Positions 37,563 to 46,395 of a stretch of 64,000 bases of DNA are shown in pieces. The DNA comes from Plantactinospora sp. BC1 (lineage in GTDB: Bacteria; Actinomycetota; Actinomycetes; Mycobacteriales; Micromonosporaceae). Below the pieces are notes generated by a model. It did not search any database. It saw only the letters and a list, made by a program, of their open reading frames with translations, and was not told where the DNA came from. The stretch is taken from NCBI RefSeq assembly GCF_003030345.1, contig NZ_CP028158.1, forward strand, positions 930,001 through 994,000, in the 5' to 3' direction. The translations under genes were made by a program, and so were the position numbers. Each line of letters starts with the position of its first letter. The first letter of the stretch is position 1.

Positions 37563-38780
37563 TCAGGCCGGGCTGGCGAGTGGGCGGTCGGCCGGCTGAC
37601 CGAGGCGCCGGTAGGCCAGCTCGGCGAGCAGTGCGGCGCCGTCGGCCAGCACGCTGTCGTCGTAGACGGCCCGGGGCGAGTGGTTGCCGGGCGCCGTCAC
37701 CGGGTCACCGGTGGCGCAGGCACCGAGGAAGACGAAGGCGCCGGGTACCCGCCCGAGCACCCGGGAGAAGTCCTCGGAGCCGGTCATCGGGTGGCGCATG
37801 TCGACGAACCGCTCCGCACCGAACAGCTCCCGCACGGTCGCGGCGGCGAACTCGTGCTGGTCCGGGTCGTTGATGGTGACCGGATACTCCGGCTCGTACC
37901 GCACCTCGGCGCGCAGGCCGTGCGCCGCCGCGATCTGCTCGCAGAGTTGTACGGCGTGCCGGCCCAGCTCGGCGTGCACGGCGGGGTCGAAGGCCCGTAC
38001 CGTCGCCTCGAAGCTCGCCTCGTCCGGGATGACGTTGCGCCGGGTGCCGGCGTGGAAGGTGCCGACGGTGAGCACCACCGGCTCGAACGCGTCGAAGCGG
38101 CGGGTGATCATCGTCTGCAACGCGGTGACCATCTCGCAGGCCGCCGGTACCGGGTCCAGTGTCACGTGCGGCCGGGAGCCGTGCCCGCCCGCCCCGACGA
38201 CGGTGACGAAGAGACCCGCCGAACCGGCCATCAGCGGGCCGGGGCGGGAGGAGAAGACTCCGCGGTCCAGGATGGACGAGAGCACGTGCAGGCCGTACGC
38301 AGCTTCGACCGGGCGGCCGGCGGCGGTCAGCACCCCCTCGTCGATCATGTGTCCGGCGCCGTTGTAGCCCTCCTCGCCCGGCTGGAACATGAAGACCACG
38401 TCGCCGGCGAGCTCGTCGCGGCGGGCGGCGAGCAACCGGGCGGCGCCGACCAGGCCGGCGGTGTGCAGGTCGTGCCCGCAGGCGTGCATCACCCCGTCAT
38501 GCCGGGAGCTGTAGTCGACTCCGCTGCTCTCGGTGATCGGCAGGGCGTCCATGTCACCCCGGAGCAGCACCACCGGACCGGGCCTGCCACCGCGCAGCAC
38601 GGCGGTGACCGAGGAGAGTCCGGCGCCGGTGCTGATCTCCAACGGCAGCGGTTCGAGGGCGGCCAGCACCCGCTGCTGGGTACGCGGCAGGTGCAGGCCC
38701 TCCTCCGGAACCTGGTGCAGTTCCCGGCGCAGCCCGGCCAGTTCGTCCTGGATCTCCGCCGCATCCTCACGCAGGCTCAT
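37563..38780 (-). CDS. M20 family amidohydrolase (aminoacylase/hippurate hydrolase type)
   Basis: A protein of 405 residues. The motifs are LRGDMDALPITES, HACGHDLHTAGLVGAARLL (metal ligands), FMFQPGEEGYNGAGHMIDEGVL (catalytic Glu pair) and MTGSEDFSRVLGRVPGAFVFLGA. The dimerisation insert starts GGHGSRPH. It would hydrolyse N-acyl amino acids or similar amides in the cytoplasm with two metal ions. ATG 38780 follows GGGGGAG. The downstream ggt suggests amino-acid conjugate breakdown; this is inferred. Confidence 0.88.
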   Translation of the reverse strand: MSLREDAAEIQDELAGLRRELHQVPEEGLHLPRTQQRVLAALEPLPLEISTGAGLSSVTAVLRGGRPGPVVLLRGDMDALPITESSGVDYSSRHDGVMHACGHDLHTAGLVGAARLLAARRDELAGDVVFMFQPGEEGYNGAGHMIDEGVLTAAGRPVEAAYGLHVLSSILDRGVFSSRPGPLMAGSAGLFVTVVGAGGHGSRPHVTLDPVPAACEMVTALQTMITRRFDAFEPVVLTVGTFHAGTRRNVIPDEASFEATVRAFDPAVHAELGRHAVQLCEQIAAAHGLRAEVRYEPEYPVTINDPDQHEFAAATVRELFGAERFVDMRHPMTGSEDFSRVLGRVPGAFVFLGACATGDPVTAPGNHSPRAVYDDSVLADGAALLAELAYRRLGQPADRPLASPA

Positions 38781-39345
38781 GCGTCTCCCCCGCCCTGGTC
38801 GTACCGCCGTGGCCGCTGCCGCCGAGGTGTCTGCCGGACGCCTCGTCGTGGCTGGTCCGCGCCCCGCCTCGGGGATATCCGAGATCCTACGGAGCCGGCC
38901 AGGATGATCAAGTGTCATGATCATGGTCCTTCGCCGGACGTGACGAACGGCACGCCGGGACGCCGACGACCGCGCCGGCCGGGCCACGCACGGATCGGGA
39001 CGGCCGGAGAGGGGCTGCCGGAGAGGGGCGGTCGGCGAGCGGGATGGCCGGGAGCGGGCGGGCGGTCGGCGGAGCGGGATGACCGGAAGGGGGCGGTCGG
39101 ATGTCCGGCAGCCGTCGGCCGGTAGGTGCCTGGATGACGGGTGGTTGTCGGGGGCCGTCGGGTGGTGGCTCGGCTGGCGTGACCCGCGACCGGTCGTTAT
39201 GGTGCCGTCGGCGCGCCTACCCGGCGCACCCCGGTGGACCTTGCTCGACCTCCCCCGGCGGTCCGTCACGGCCCCGGGTGGCAGTCAGCGCGCATACGCC
39301 GGCCGCTCAGGTCGCACAAGGTCCAATGTCTAGGAAAGGCGCGGC
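38781..39345. other. 565-bp divergent intergenic region
   Basis: It separates the M20 gene from the nucleotidase gene and contains a palindrome at 38904-38924. From about 38995 to 39110 there is G-rich low-complexity sequence made of imperfect GGCCGGRR/GCGGTCGG words. No open frame in it looks like a real protein. Confidence 0.5.
38904..38924. promoter_or_regulatory. Palindromic operator candidate
   Basis: ATGATCA (38904-38910) and TGATCAT (38918-38924) are exact inverses around a 7-bp spacer. The element is AT-rich against its surroundings and lies 124 bp upstream of the M20 start. No adjacent regulator gene exists. Confidence 0.45.
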
Positions 39346-41136
39346 ATGACCCCTCTTCCCGGCCCTTCTCGACGCCAGGTGCTCGCCGTCGCCGCGGCGG
39401 CCGCGGCGGCACCGCTCGTCGGGGCCGTACCGGCACAGGCACACCCGCCGAGCAGGCCGAAGACCTACGACCTGACCGTGCTGGGCACCTCGGACACCCA
39501 CGGCAACGTCTACAACTGGGACTACTACCGGGACGCCGAATACGACGACAGCGCGCACAACGACGTCGGCGTGGCGAAGCTGGCGAGCCTGGTCAAGCAG
39601 ATCCGGGCCGAGCGGCGGGGCAGGGCGACCCTGGTGCTCGATGCCGGTGACACCATCCAGGGCACGTCGCTGGCGACGTACTACGCCAAGCAGGAGCCGA
39701 TCACCGAAACCGGTGAGACGCACCCGATGGCCCGGGCGATGAACATTCTCGACTACGACGCGGTGACGCTCGGCAACCACGAGTTCAACTACGGGCTGCC
39801 GCTGCTGGACAGGTGGATCAGGCAGCTCGGCTTCCCGGCCCTGGCCGCGAACGCCGTCAACGAACGCACCGGAAAGCCGGCCTTCACGCCGTACCTGATC
39901 AAGAAGGTGTCGCTCGGGCGCGGCGCACCGACGCTGCGGGTCGGCATCCTCGGCCTGACCAACCCCGGTACCGCGATCTGGGACCGGGGGCACGTCGAGG
40001 GCAGGCTCCGCTTCGAGGACATGGTCGCGACCGCCGCGAAGTGGGTACCGGTGATGCGCCAGCGCGGCGCCGACATCGTGCTGATCTCCGCGCACGGCGG
40101 CGACAGCGGTACGTCGAGCTACGGGCCCGAACTGCCGAACGAGAACCCGTGCGCGATGATCGCCGAGCAGGTACCCGGGATCGACGCCATCCTGTTCGGG
40201 CACGCCCACGCCGAGGTGGTGGAGCGGTTCGTCACCAACATCCGCACCGGTGAGCGGGTGCTGATGTCGGAGCCGTCCAAGTGGGGCCAGCGGCTGACCC
40301 GGATGGACTTCACCCTGGAGCGGGACCGTAACCGCTGGCGGATCACCGGCAAGCGGGCCACGATGCTGAACAGCAACACGGTGCCGGAGGACCCGAAGGT
40401 GCTGGCGGCGGTACGCCGGCAGCACGCCAAGACGGTCGCCTACGTCAACCAGGTGGTCGCCACCTCGGCGGTCGAACTGTCGGCGGCGGAGTCGCGCTAC
40501 CGGGACACGCCGATCCTCGACTACATCAACAGGGTGCAGACCGACACGGTCGCCGCCGCGCTGGCCGGCGGCCCGTACGCCAGCCTTCCGGTGCTGTCGA
40601 TCGCCGCGCCGTTCAGCCGTACCGCGATCTTCCCGGCCGGGGACGTACGGATCAAGGACGTGGCCGGGCTCTACATCTACGACAACACCCTGGAGGCGGT
40701 ACTCGTCAACGGAGCCGAACTGCGCGCCTACCTCGAGTACTCGGCGAAGTACTTCCGTACCCTCGGGCCGGGTGCGCCGGTCGACCCCGCGCAGCTCAAC
40801 GACCCGACCGTGCCGGACTACAACTACGACACCGTCTCCGGGGTCGACTACGACATCGACATCAGCAGGCCGGTGGGCCAGCGGATCACCAGGCTGACCC
40901 ACCCGGGCGGCGGAGCGGCGGTCGTCGACACCGACCAGTTCGTGATCGCGGTGAACAACTACCGGCGCAGCGGCGGCGGCAACTTCCCCGGCATCGTCAA
41001 GCCGCAGATCTACAACGAGCAGCAGGAGATCCGGCAACTGCTGATCGACTGGGCGCAGGCCAAGGGCAGCATCGATCCGGCCGACTTCTTCGAGCCGAAC
41101 TGGCGACTGGTCCGGGAGGGCGTACCGGTCTTCTGA
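39346..41136 (+). CDS. Secreted 5'-nucleotidase / cyclic-nucleotide phosphodiesterase family enzyme
   Basis: A protein of 596 residues with a twin-arginine signal: SRRQVLAVAAAAAAAPLVGAVPAQA. The metallophosphatase domain has TSDTHGNVYNW, LVLDAGDTIQGT, LGNHEFNYG, SAHGGDSG and LFGHAHAEV, covering the two-metal site. The C-terminal nucleotidase domain includes FSRTAIFPAGDVRIKDVAGLYIYDNTLEAV and VNNYRRSGGGNFPG. It would hydrolyse 2',3'-cyclic or 5'-nucleotides outside the cell to recover phosphate and nucleosides. TAGGAAAGG before the ATG is the ribosome site. Confidence 0.9.
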   Translation: MTPLPGPSRRQVLAVAAAAAAAPLVGAVPAQAHPPSRPKTYDLTVLGTSDTHGNVYNWDYYRDAEYDDSAHNDVGVAKLASLVKQIRAERRGRATLVLDAGDTIQGTSLATYYAKQEPITETGETHPMARAMNILDYDAVTLGNHEFNYGLPLLDRWIRQLGFPALAANAVNERTGKPAFTPYLIKKVSLGRGAPTLRVGILGLTNPGTAIWDRGHVEGRLRFEDMVATAAKWVPVMRQRGADIVLISAHGGDSGTSSYGPELPNENPCAMIAEQVPGIDAILFGHAHAEVVERFVTNIRTGERVLMSEPSKWGQRLTRMDFTLERDRNRWRITGKRATMLNSNTVPEDPKVLAAVRRQHAKTVAYVNQVVATSAVELSAAESRYRDTPILDYINRVQTDTVAAALAGGPYASLPVLSIAAPFSRTAIFPAGDVRIKDVAGLYIYDNTLEAVLVNGAELRAYLEYSAKYFRTLGPGAPVDPAQLNDPTVPDYNYDTVSGVDYDIDISRPVGQRITRLTHPGGGAAVVDTDQFVIAVNNYRRSGGGNFPGIVKPQIYNEQQEIRQLLIDWAQAKGSIDPADFFEPNWRLVREGVPVF

Positions 41137-41218
41137 GCGGGGCCGGCCCGGGGTCCGGTGCGGTTCGCGGGGCGTCGCCGGTGCGACGGATCGACCCGCG
41201 ACGGCGGCGGGTGTCCGA

Positions 41219-41256
41219 CGAGGCGCTCGGCCGGGATCTCCCGGCCGAGCGCCTCG
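41219..41256 (+). terminator. Terminator after the nucleotidase gene
   Basis: CGAGGCGCTCGGCCGGGA and its exact inverse form an almost loopless 18-bp hairpin 83 bp after the stop codon. Confidence 0.75.
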
Positions 41257-41519
41257 CGTCGTGACAGCACCGACGCCATCGGCGGCGAACACGTTTAGCG
41301 GACCGCGCCGAGGGGAGACAGCGCTCCGGACGGGAAACGGCCCGCCGGACGATCCGCCGTTGCGGCGCGACCGCTCCGCCGGGTGTTACCCGGGCGGTCG
41401 TCGGTCGGCCCGCCGGGCGATGTCGGGGCCGACGTCGGGGCGTTGCCGAGCACGGGTTGTGCACGGGCGTCGTCCCGGTCCCGGCGTCGAGCAGAGCAGC
41501 CGGACGAGGAGGAGCCGAG

Positions 41520-42056
41520 GTGGCCAACTCACGACGAGCAGGCCCGACCCGATCCACCGTCGCCGAACCGAGACGGCCGGCACACGGTCGCGGGGGCAAC
41601 AAGCGCACCCCCACGAGACCCGCCGCCGCCCGCAAGGCCACCGGCGCGAAGAAGGCCCCGGGCAAGAGCACCGCGCGGGCGAAGAAGGTGGCCACCGCCA
41701 CCCGACGGGCCACCGGGGCGACCGCGGCGAAAACCCCGAAGAAGCGGCCGCCGCGCACCGCGCGGGCGGCTGGCGAGGCCACCCCTGCCACCAAGCGGAC
41801 CGCGCCGTCGAAGCGGGTACCGGCGAAGAAGACCACCGCGAAGAAGACGACCGCGCGGAAGACCACCGCGCGAAGGGAAATCGCGAAGAAGGCCGTCGCG
41901 AAGAAGACGCCCCCGAGGAAGAGCACCACGCAGCGAACAACGCCCGCGAAGAAGAGCACCACAGCGCGGAGTACGGCGGCGAAGCGTGCCCGCACGGGTA
42001 CGGCGACGAAGCCTCCGGCCCGGAAGGCCGCCCGGAACGCGACCCGGTCGCGGTAG
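41520..42056 (+). CDS. Lys/Ala/Thr-rich histone H1-like nucleoid protein
   Basis: A protein of 178 residues composed mainly of Lys, Arg, Ala and Thr. Repeating units such as KKTTAKKTTARKTTARR, AKKAVAKKT and AAKRARTGTATK resemble the C-terminal tails of HupB-like proteins or eukaryotic H1, with no globular domain. It is likely a DNA-compacting, sequence-independent binder. GTG 41520 is used because GAGGAGGAG precedes it. The 263 bp upstream to the nucleotidase terminator hold no other gene. Confidence 0.7.
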   Translation: MANSRRAGPTRSTVAEPRRPAHGRGGNKRTPTRPAAARKATGAKKAPGKSTARAKKVATATRRATGATAAKTPKKRPPRTARAAGEATPATKRTAPSKRVPAKKTTAKKTTARKTTARREIAKKAVAKKTPPRKSTTQRTTPAKKSTTARSTAAKRARTGTATKPPARKAARNATRSR

Positions 42057-42157
42057 CCGCCAGCGGGTAGTCCCGACGATCGGGGAAGGTACCGGACAGC
42101 CGGCTCCATCGATGTAGCTTCTTGCCAGGAAACGCCCTCTTGGTGGAAGATATCGCC

Positions 42158-43213
42158 GTGACCCGACTGTCGCGCCGCCTCCCCCTGGCCGCCCCGCTGG
42201 TGCTCGGCGCACTGCTCCTGCTGGTGCTCGGCGCACCGCTGGCAGCAGCACCGGCCGCCCGCGCCGCGAGCCCGACCGAACCCGTCGAGCCGCGCACCGC
42301 CTACGTCGACGTCTCGGTGGCCACCCTCTGGGTGGAGCCCGGTCGGCAACGTCCCGTCGACCTGCCGTCCATGACGAACCCGGCCGACCCTCGGGCCTGG
42401 ACGGCGGGGATGACCCTCGCCGAGCGGCGCTGGCTGATCGGCGACCTGGAGACCCAGGCCACGTACGGTCAGCGGGTGCTGATACTGGCGGAGTCGGGCG
42501 ACTGGGCGCAGGTGGTCGTACCCGGTCAGCCAACGCCTCGGCACGAGTGGGGCTACCCCGGCTGGCTGCCGAAGGTGCAGCTGACCGACGGCAGGAGTTT
42601 CGGGCACCTCGCCGGCCGTCCGTTCGCACTGGTGGCGACGCCCACCGCCTGGCTCTACGACGATCCGCGCCGGACCCGCCGGGCGATGGAGTTGAGCTAC
42701 AACACCCGGCTGCCGGTGCTGGCCCGACTCGACCGGGCGGTACTGGTGGCCACCCCCAGCGACGGTCCGAAGTGGCTGGCCGCCTCGGACGTCTCGGTGT
42801 ACGCCTCCGCCGCCGACATCCCCCGGCCGACCGGCCCGGAACTGGTCGCGGCGAGCCGGATGTTCCTCGGTCTGCCGTACCTGTGGGCGGGTACCGCCGG
42901 CTTCGGCTTCGACTGTTCCGGCCTCACCCACTCCGTCTACGCCGCGCACGGCATCACCATCCCCCGGGACGCGCAGGACCAGGCCAACGCCGGCACCCCG
43001 GTCACCAGGGAGCAGCTCGCCCCCGGGGACCTCGTCTTCTTCGCCCGGAACAACGGCACCGGACGCGTGCACCACGTCGGCATGTACGCCGGCGACGGCT
43101 ACATCGTCGACGCCCCGACCAACACCGACACCGAGGAGAGCGGCGTCGAGTACGTGCGGCTCGACGAGCACCGGTACGCCCACGAGTACGCCGGAGCGCG
43201 CCGGTACCTGTAA
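42158..43213 (+). CDS. Secreted NlpC/P60 peptidoglycan hydrolase with SH3-like domains
   Basis: A protein of 351 residues. A signal peptide (MTRLSRRLPLAAPLVLGALLLLVLGAPLAAAPAARA) is followed by SH3-type segments (YVDVSVATLWVEPG; FALVATPTAWLYDD). The C-terminal NlpC/P60 domain has LGLPYLWAGTAGFGFDCSGL (catalytic Cys253), GDLVFFARNNGTGRVHHVGMYAGDG (His306) and a following polar residue. It would cleave peptide stems of the wall, like dipeptidyl-peptidase VI. GTG 42158 follows GGTGGAAG and directly precedes the signal peptide. Confidence 0.9.
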   Translation: MTRLSRRLPLAAPLVLGALLLLVLGAPLAAAPAARAASPTEPVEPRTAYVDVSVATLWVEPGRQRPVDLPSMTNPADPRAWTAGMTLAERRWLIGDLETQATYGQRVLILAESGDWAQVVVPGQPTPRHEWGYPGWLPKVQLTDGRSFGHLAGRPFALVATPTAWLYDDPRRTRRAMELSYNTRLPVLARLDRAVLVATPSDGPKWLAASDVSVYASAADIPRPTGPELVAASRMFLGLPYLWAGTAGFGFDCSGLTHSVYAAHGITIPRDAQDQANAGTPVTREQLAPGDLVFFARNNGTGRVHHVGMYAGDGYIVDAPTNTDTEESGVEYVRLDEHRYAHEYAGARRYL

Positions 43214-43275
43214 CGACGCTGGCGCCTACGACGAGGCCGGTACCTGTGACGACGCTGGCGCCTACGACGACGCCG
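43204..43275. repeat. Two tandem 36-bp repeats after the NlpC/P60 gene
   Basis: The units 43204-43239 and 43240-43275 differ at two positions. The first includes the end of the NlpC/P60 coding region and its TAA stop, so the duplication took place at the gene end. Confidence 0.85.
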
Positions 43276-43299
43276 GCACCGGTGGCCGGCGAGGCGGCG

Positions 43300-44241
43300 T
43301 CAGATCTTGGGTATGACCGCCGCGATCGTGGTGGCGACGAGCGGGCCGACGATCACCAGGCCGGACTGCAACTCGCTCACGGTGGTGCGGTTGACGCCGA
43401 GGATCTCCTCCAGCTTGATCCGGTCCTCGGCCGCGGTGATCAGGTCCGCCTTCGGCACGTGCGCGATGTCGGAGAACTCGTCGATGTAGACCTGGCAGCG
43501 TCGCCGCAGCAGGGTGGCGGCCGGCACGTGCATCAGCGCGATCAGGATCGAGCCGGCCGCACCGATGACGAACGCGGTCGACTGGGGAATCTTCTCCGAG
43601 CTTCCCCACCCGACCGCCGCCGCGCAGACCAGCACCATCAACAGCAGCAACGAGCCCATCATCTGCAACAGCCGGGCCAGCATCCGGCGCAGTCGCATCA
43701 GTGCGGCCAACTGCTCGCCCGGGGTACCGGTGAGACCGCGCATCGAGACGACCCGGACGCCGGCCAGCGTCGCGCCGGCCGGCAGCGCGCCGAGCACCAC
43801 GATGGAGACGAAGGCCACCGCCCGCCAGGTGAGTCCGCTGCCGATGACGGCGTGCGCGGTGACGACGCTGCCGGCCACCAGCACCAGGAAGGCCAGCACC
43901 GACGGTACGACCCGGCGCACCGGTACCGGCTGGATCCGTTGCAGGTCGTGCCAGCGGGCCACCCCGGAGCCGATCGTCGACCCGCTCAGCGCGCCGAGCA
44001 GTCCGGCGACCGACGCCCAGAGCAGCCACTGGTTGCGGAACTCCGGCAGCTGCCGGTCCGGATTGGAGAAGGCGATCCCGACCGCTGTCGCCGCCCCGGC
44101 CATCATCATCAGGGTACGGACCACGCGCGGCCAGCCGACCAGGCCCAGCGGACGCGGGGTGTTCCGGTACGGCTCCGCCGGGGGTACCGCCCCGTTGGCG
44201 GTCGGCGTCGGGGCGGCCAGGGATGCCTCCAGGGCGGTCAT
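43300..44241 (-). CDS. Multi-pass membrane protein of unknown function
   Basis: A protein of 313 residues with about six hydrophobic helices (TLMMMAGAATAVGIAF, LLWASVAGLLGALSG, VLAFLVLVAGSVVTAHAVIG, VAFVSIVVLGALPAGA, LLLLMVLVCAAAVGW, FVIGAAGSILIALM). The Arg/Lys-rich loops point to the cytoplasm, and a C-terminal soluble stretch EFSDIAHVPKADLITAAEDRIKLEEIL ends in another hydrophobic segment. No family is recognised. ATG 44241 begins MTALEASLAAP. It follows the SARP-type gene's reading direction but is separated from it by 52 bp. Confidence 0.65.
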   Translation of the reverse strand: MTALEASLAAPTPTANGAVPPAEPYRNTPRPLGLVGWPRVVRTLMMMAGAATAVGIAFSNPDRQLPEFRNQWLLWASVAGLLGALSGSTIGSGVARWHDLQRIQPVPVRRVVPSVLAFLVLVAGSVVTAHAVIGSGLTWRAVAFVSIVVLGALPAGATLAGVRVVSMRGLTGTPGEQLAALMRLRRMLARLLQMMGSLLLLMVLVCAAAVGWGSSEKIPQSTAFVIGAAGSILIALMHVPAATLLRRRCQVYIDEFSDIAHVPKADLITAAEDRIKLEEILGVNRTTVSELQSGLVIVGPLVATTIAAVIPKI

Positions 44242-44293
44242 GGCAGACGACTCTAGAGGAGGCGTGAGTACCGGGTGTTCCCCCGCCGGACGG

Positions 44294-46267
44294 TTATGCG
44301 GCGGTGCGGTCGAGGGCGGTGCCGAGGCGGTAGAGGTGCTCGGCGACGGGGCCGGCGGTGAGCATGCCGCTGCCGGCACCGGCCAGCTCGGCTGCCGCCG
44401 GTGCGAGTACGGCGTGGGCGCGTTCCAGCACCGCCCGGTCGCCGAGCGCGATCGCGGCTTGGCCGGTGAGGCACCAGAGAGCCTCGAAGAGCAGGTCGTG
44501 CGGCGGCTCGGGGGTCCGGCGCAGCGCCACGGCGGCGTCGGCCGGGCGGTCCCGCGCCAGCAGGACCAGTGGCCGGGCCCAGGGCGCGTACGGGCCCCAG
44601 TCGGTGCGCTCGTCGGTGTCCGCCGGTCGGCCGTGCCAGACCCGCAGGCAGAGCAGGGCGAGCGGCAGGAGCCCCCGCTCGACGCCGGGCATGCCGGTGC
44701 CGGCGAGCTGTGCCGCGGCCGCCCGGTAGGCGGCCTCCGCCGTCGCCTGCGACGCCCCGGTCGCGGCCAGCCGCAGCGCGCGGTACCACCGGGTGAAGAC
44801 GGCGACCAGTGGTCGTTCGTCCCGCTCGGCGACCCGGTCCGCGGCGGCGGCGTGCCGGTCCGCGACCGCGAAGTCGCCGAGCGCGCTGCGGGCCTGGAGT
44901 CGGATCAGGTGGCCGAGCACCTCGAACGTCGGCAGGCCGTGCCGGACGGCGAGTGTTACGAGTTCGGCGCCGACCTCGTCGCGCTCCGGGGCCAGCCCCG
45001 CGCGCCGGAAGCTCTGCATGAAGACGCCGTTGAGGGCGAAGGCGAGCAGCGCCGGGTCACCCAGCCGGCGGGCGATCAGCTCCGCCTCCCGGGCCGCCTC
45101 GGACCCGCGTGCCGCCCGGGTGCCGCGCGACTCCACGGCGATCGTGGCCAGCAGCCGGGCCCGGGTGGCGGCGGGCGCGTCGGGGTGCAGGGCGGCCAGG
45201 GTACGTTCGGCGGCCGCCACGATCCGGGCCGCCTGTTCCGGGTCGTCGGACCGGGTCCAGATCGCCGGTACGTCGTACCCGCCGATCACCCGCGCGGTCA
45301 GTTCCGGGTCGCCGAGCTGCTCGGCGGCGGCGATGGCCGCGAACCGCTGTTCCCGGGCGGCTTCGAGTCCGCCTCCGCCAGCCACCGCGAGACTGCGTAG
45401 CAGGCCGACCGTGGACTCGAGCCGGGCCCGGGCGCCGGAGGCGACCGTCCGGTCGTAGGCCGCGGCGGCCTCCGCCCAGACCCGGTCGGCCGTCGAGGGA
45501 GCCTGGCCGGGCTCCGCCGGTTCGACCTGCCGGAGGATGTCGGTCTCCAGCCGGCGCAGCCGTGGCCCCGGGTCGACGCCGAGCTGGTCGAGCAGGAGCG
45601 CGCGGGCCCGGCGCAGCACGGCCAGCGCGTCCCCCTGCCGGTCGGTGCGGTATAGGGCCAGGGCCAGCAGCCGCCACGCCTCCTCCCGCCAGGGATGCTC
45701 GGCGACGTGGCCGTCGAGTTCCGGTACGGCCTCGGCGGCCCGCCCGAGCGCCAGTAGCGCCTCGGCCCGCGACTCGACCGCGTGCAGCCGGAGCTGTTCG
45801 AGCCGGCTGCGCTCCGGGCGGGCCCACGGCTCGTCGTCGAAGCCGGCGTACGCGGGGCCGCGCCACCAGCCCAGCGCCCGGTCGAGGCGGTCGAGGGCCG
45901 GTCCCGGCGGTCCGGCGGGGGTGGCGGTGACGGCCTCCTCGAACCGCCAGGCGTCGACCGCGTCCGGCGCCGCCCGCAGGGCGTAGCCGGGTCCCTCGGT
46001 GACCAGCAGCCGGGCCGGCTCACGCGGTGGCCGGTGCGGCTCCAGCGCGCGCCGCAGCGCCGCCACGAAGGTCCGGACCGCGCTCACCGCGCCCGGCGGC
46101 GGCGCTGCCCACAGGTCGTCGACGAGCCGGCCGACCGGGACGACCCGGCCGCGCGCGACGACGAGCCGGGCCAGCACGGCGCGGTGTTTCGGCCCCTTCA
46201 CGTCGATCGGCGCGCCGGAGTCGTCCCAGGCCACCACCGGTCCGAGCACCCCGAACGTGACCTGCAC
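44294..46267 (-). CDS. SARP/AfsR-type transcriptional regulator (BTAD domain)
   Basis: A protein of 657 residues. The N-terminal OmpR-like winged helix is FGVLGPVVAWDDSGAPIDVKGPKHRAVLARLVVARGRVV, continuing to GAVSAVRTFVAALRRALEPH. The bacterial transcriptional activation domain follows (DAWRFEEAV, AYAGFDDEPWARPERSRLEQLRLHAVESRAEALLALG). The remaining 400 residues are alanine-rich TPR-like helices with no ATPase motif. GTG 46267 follows GGAAGGGTGGATC. SARPs activate by binding direct repeats; such a repeat lies at 46311-46343, so the divergent hydrolase gene is the likely target. Confidence 0.88.
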   Translation of the reverse strand: MQVTFGVLGPVVAWDDSGAPIDVKGPKHRAVLARLVVARGRVVPVGRLVDDLWAAPPPGAVSAVRTFVAALRRALEPHRPPREPARLLVTEGPGYALRAAPDAVDAWRFEEAVTATPAGPPGPALDRLDRALGWWRGPAYAGFDDEPWARPERSRLEQLRLHAVESRAEALLALGRAAEAVPELDGHVAEHPWREEAWRLLALALYRTDRQGDALAVLRRARALLLDQLGVDPGPRLRRLETDILRQVEPAEPGQAPSTADRVWAEAAAAYDRTVASGARARLESTVGLLRSLAVAGGGGLEAAREQRFAAIAAAEQLGDPELTARVIGGYDVPAIWTRSDDPEQAARIVAAAERTLAALHPDAPAATRARLLATIAVESRGTRAARGSEAAREAELIARRLGDPALLAFALNGVFMQSFRRAGLAPERDEVGAELVTLAVRHGLPTFEVLGHLIRLQARSALGDFAVADRHAAAADRVAERDERPLVAVFTRWYRALRLAATGASQATAEAAYRAAAAQLAGTGMPGVERGLLPLALLCLRVWHGRPADTDERTDWGPYAPWARPLVLLARDRPADAAVALRRTPEPPHDLLFEALWCLTGQAAIALGDRAVLERAHAVLAPAAAELAGAGSGMLTAGPVAEHLYRLGTALDRTAA

Positions 46268-46310
46268 CGATCCACCCTTCCACGCCGCGGCGACCAACGT
46301 ATCGTGCTTG

Positions 46311-46343
46311 TCGGTCGCTCATCGGTTGCTCATCGGCGATCGG
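46311..46343. promoter_or_regulatory. SARP-type direct repeat with 11-bp period
   Basis: TCGGTCGCTCA (46311-46321), TCGGTTGCTCA (46322-46332) and TCGGCGATCGG (46333-46343) repeat TCGG every 11 bp. SARP regulators are known to bind heptamer direct repeats placed on one face of the helix upstream of a -10 region. The site lies between the SARP gene and the alpha/beta hydrolase gene. Confidence 0.65.
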
Positions 46344-46395
46344 CAGGCTGGACGGGCTGCCCACCCCGGGCAGGACCGATCAGGAGGATCCAACC

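Noticed and set aside
39101-39349. Small plus-strand frames before the nucleotidase gene
   Set aside because: Low-complexity translation, several overlapping alternatives and no ribosome site.
40997-43183. A 728-codon minus-strand frame across the nucleotidase end, the histone-like gene and the NlpC/P60 gene
   Set aside because: The plus-strand genes have signal peptides, motifs and ribosome sites; the minus frame is low-complexity.
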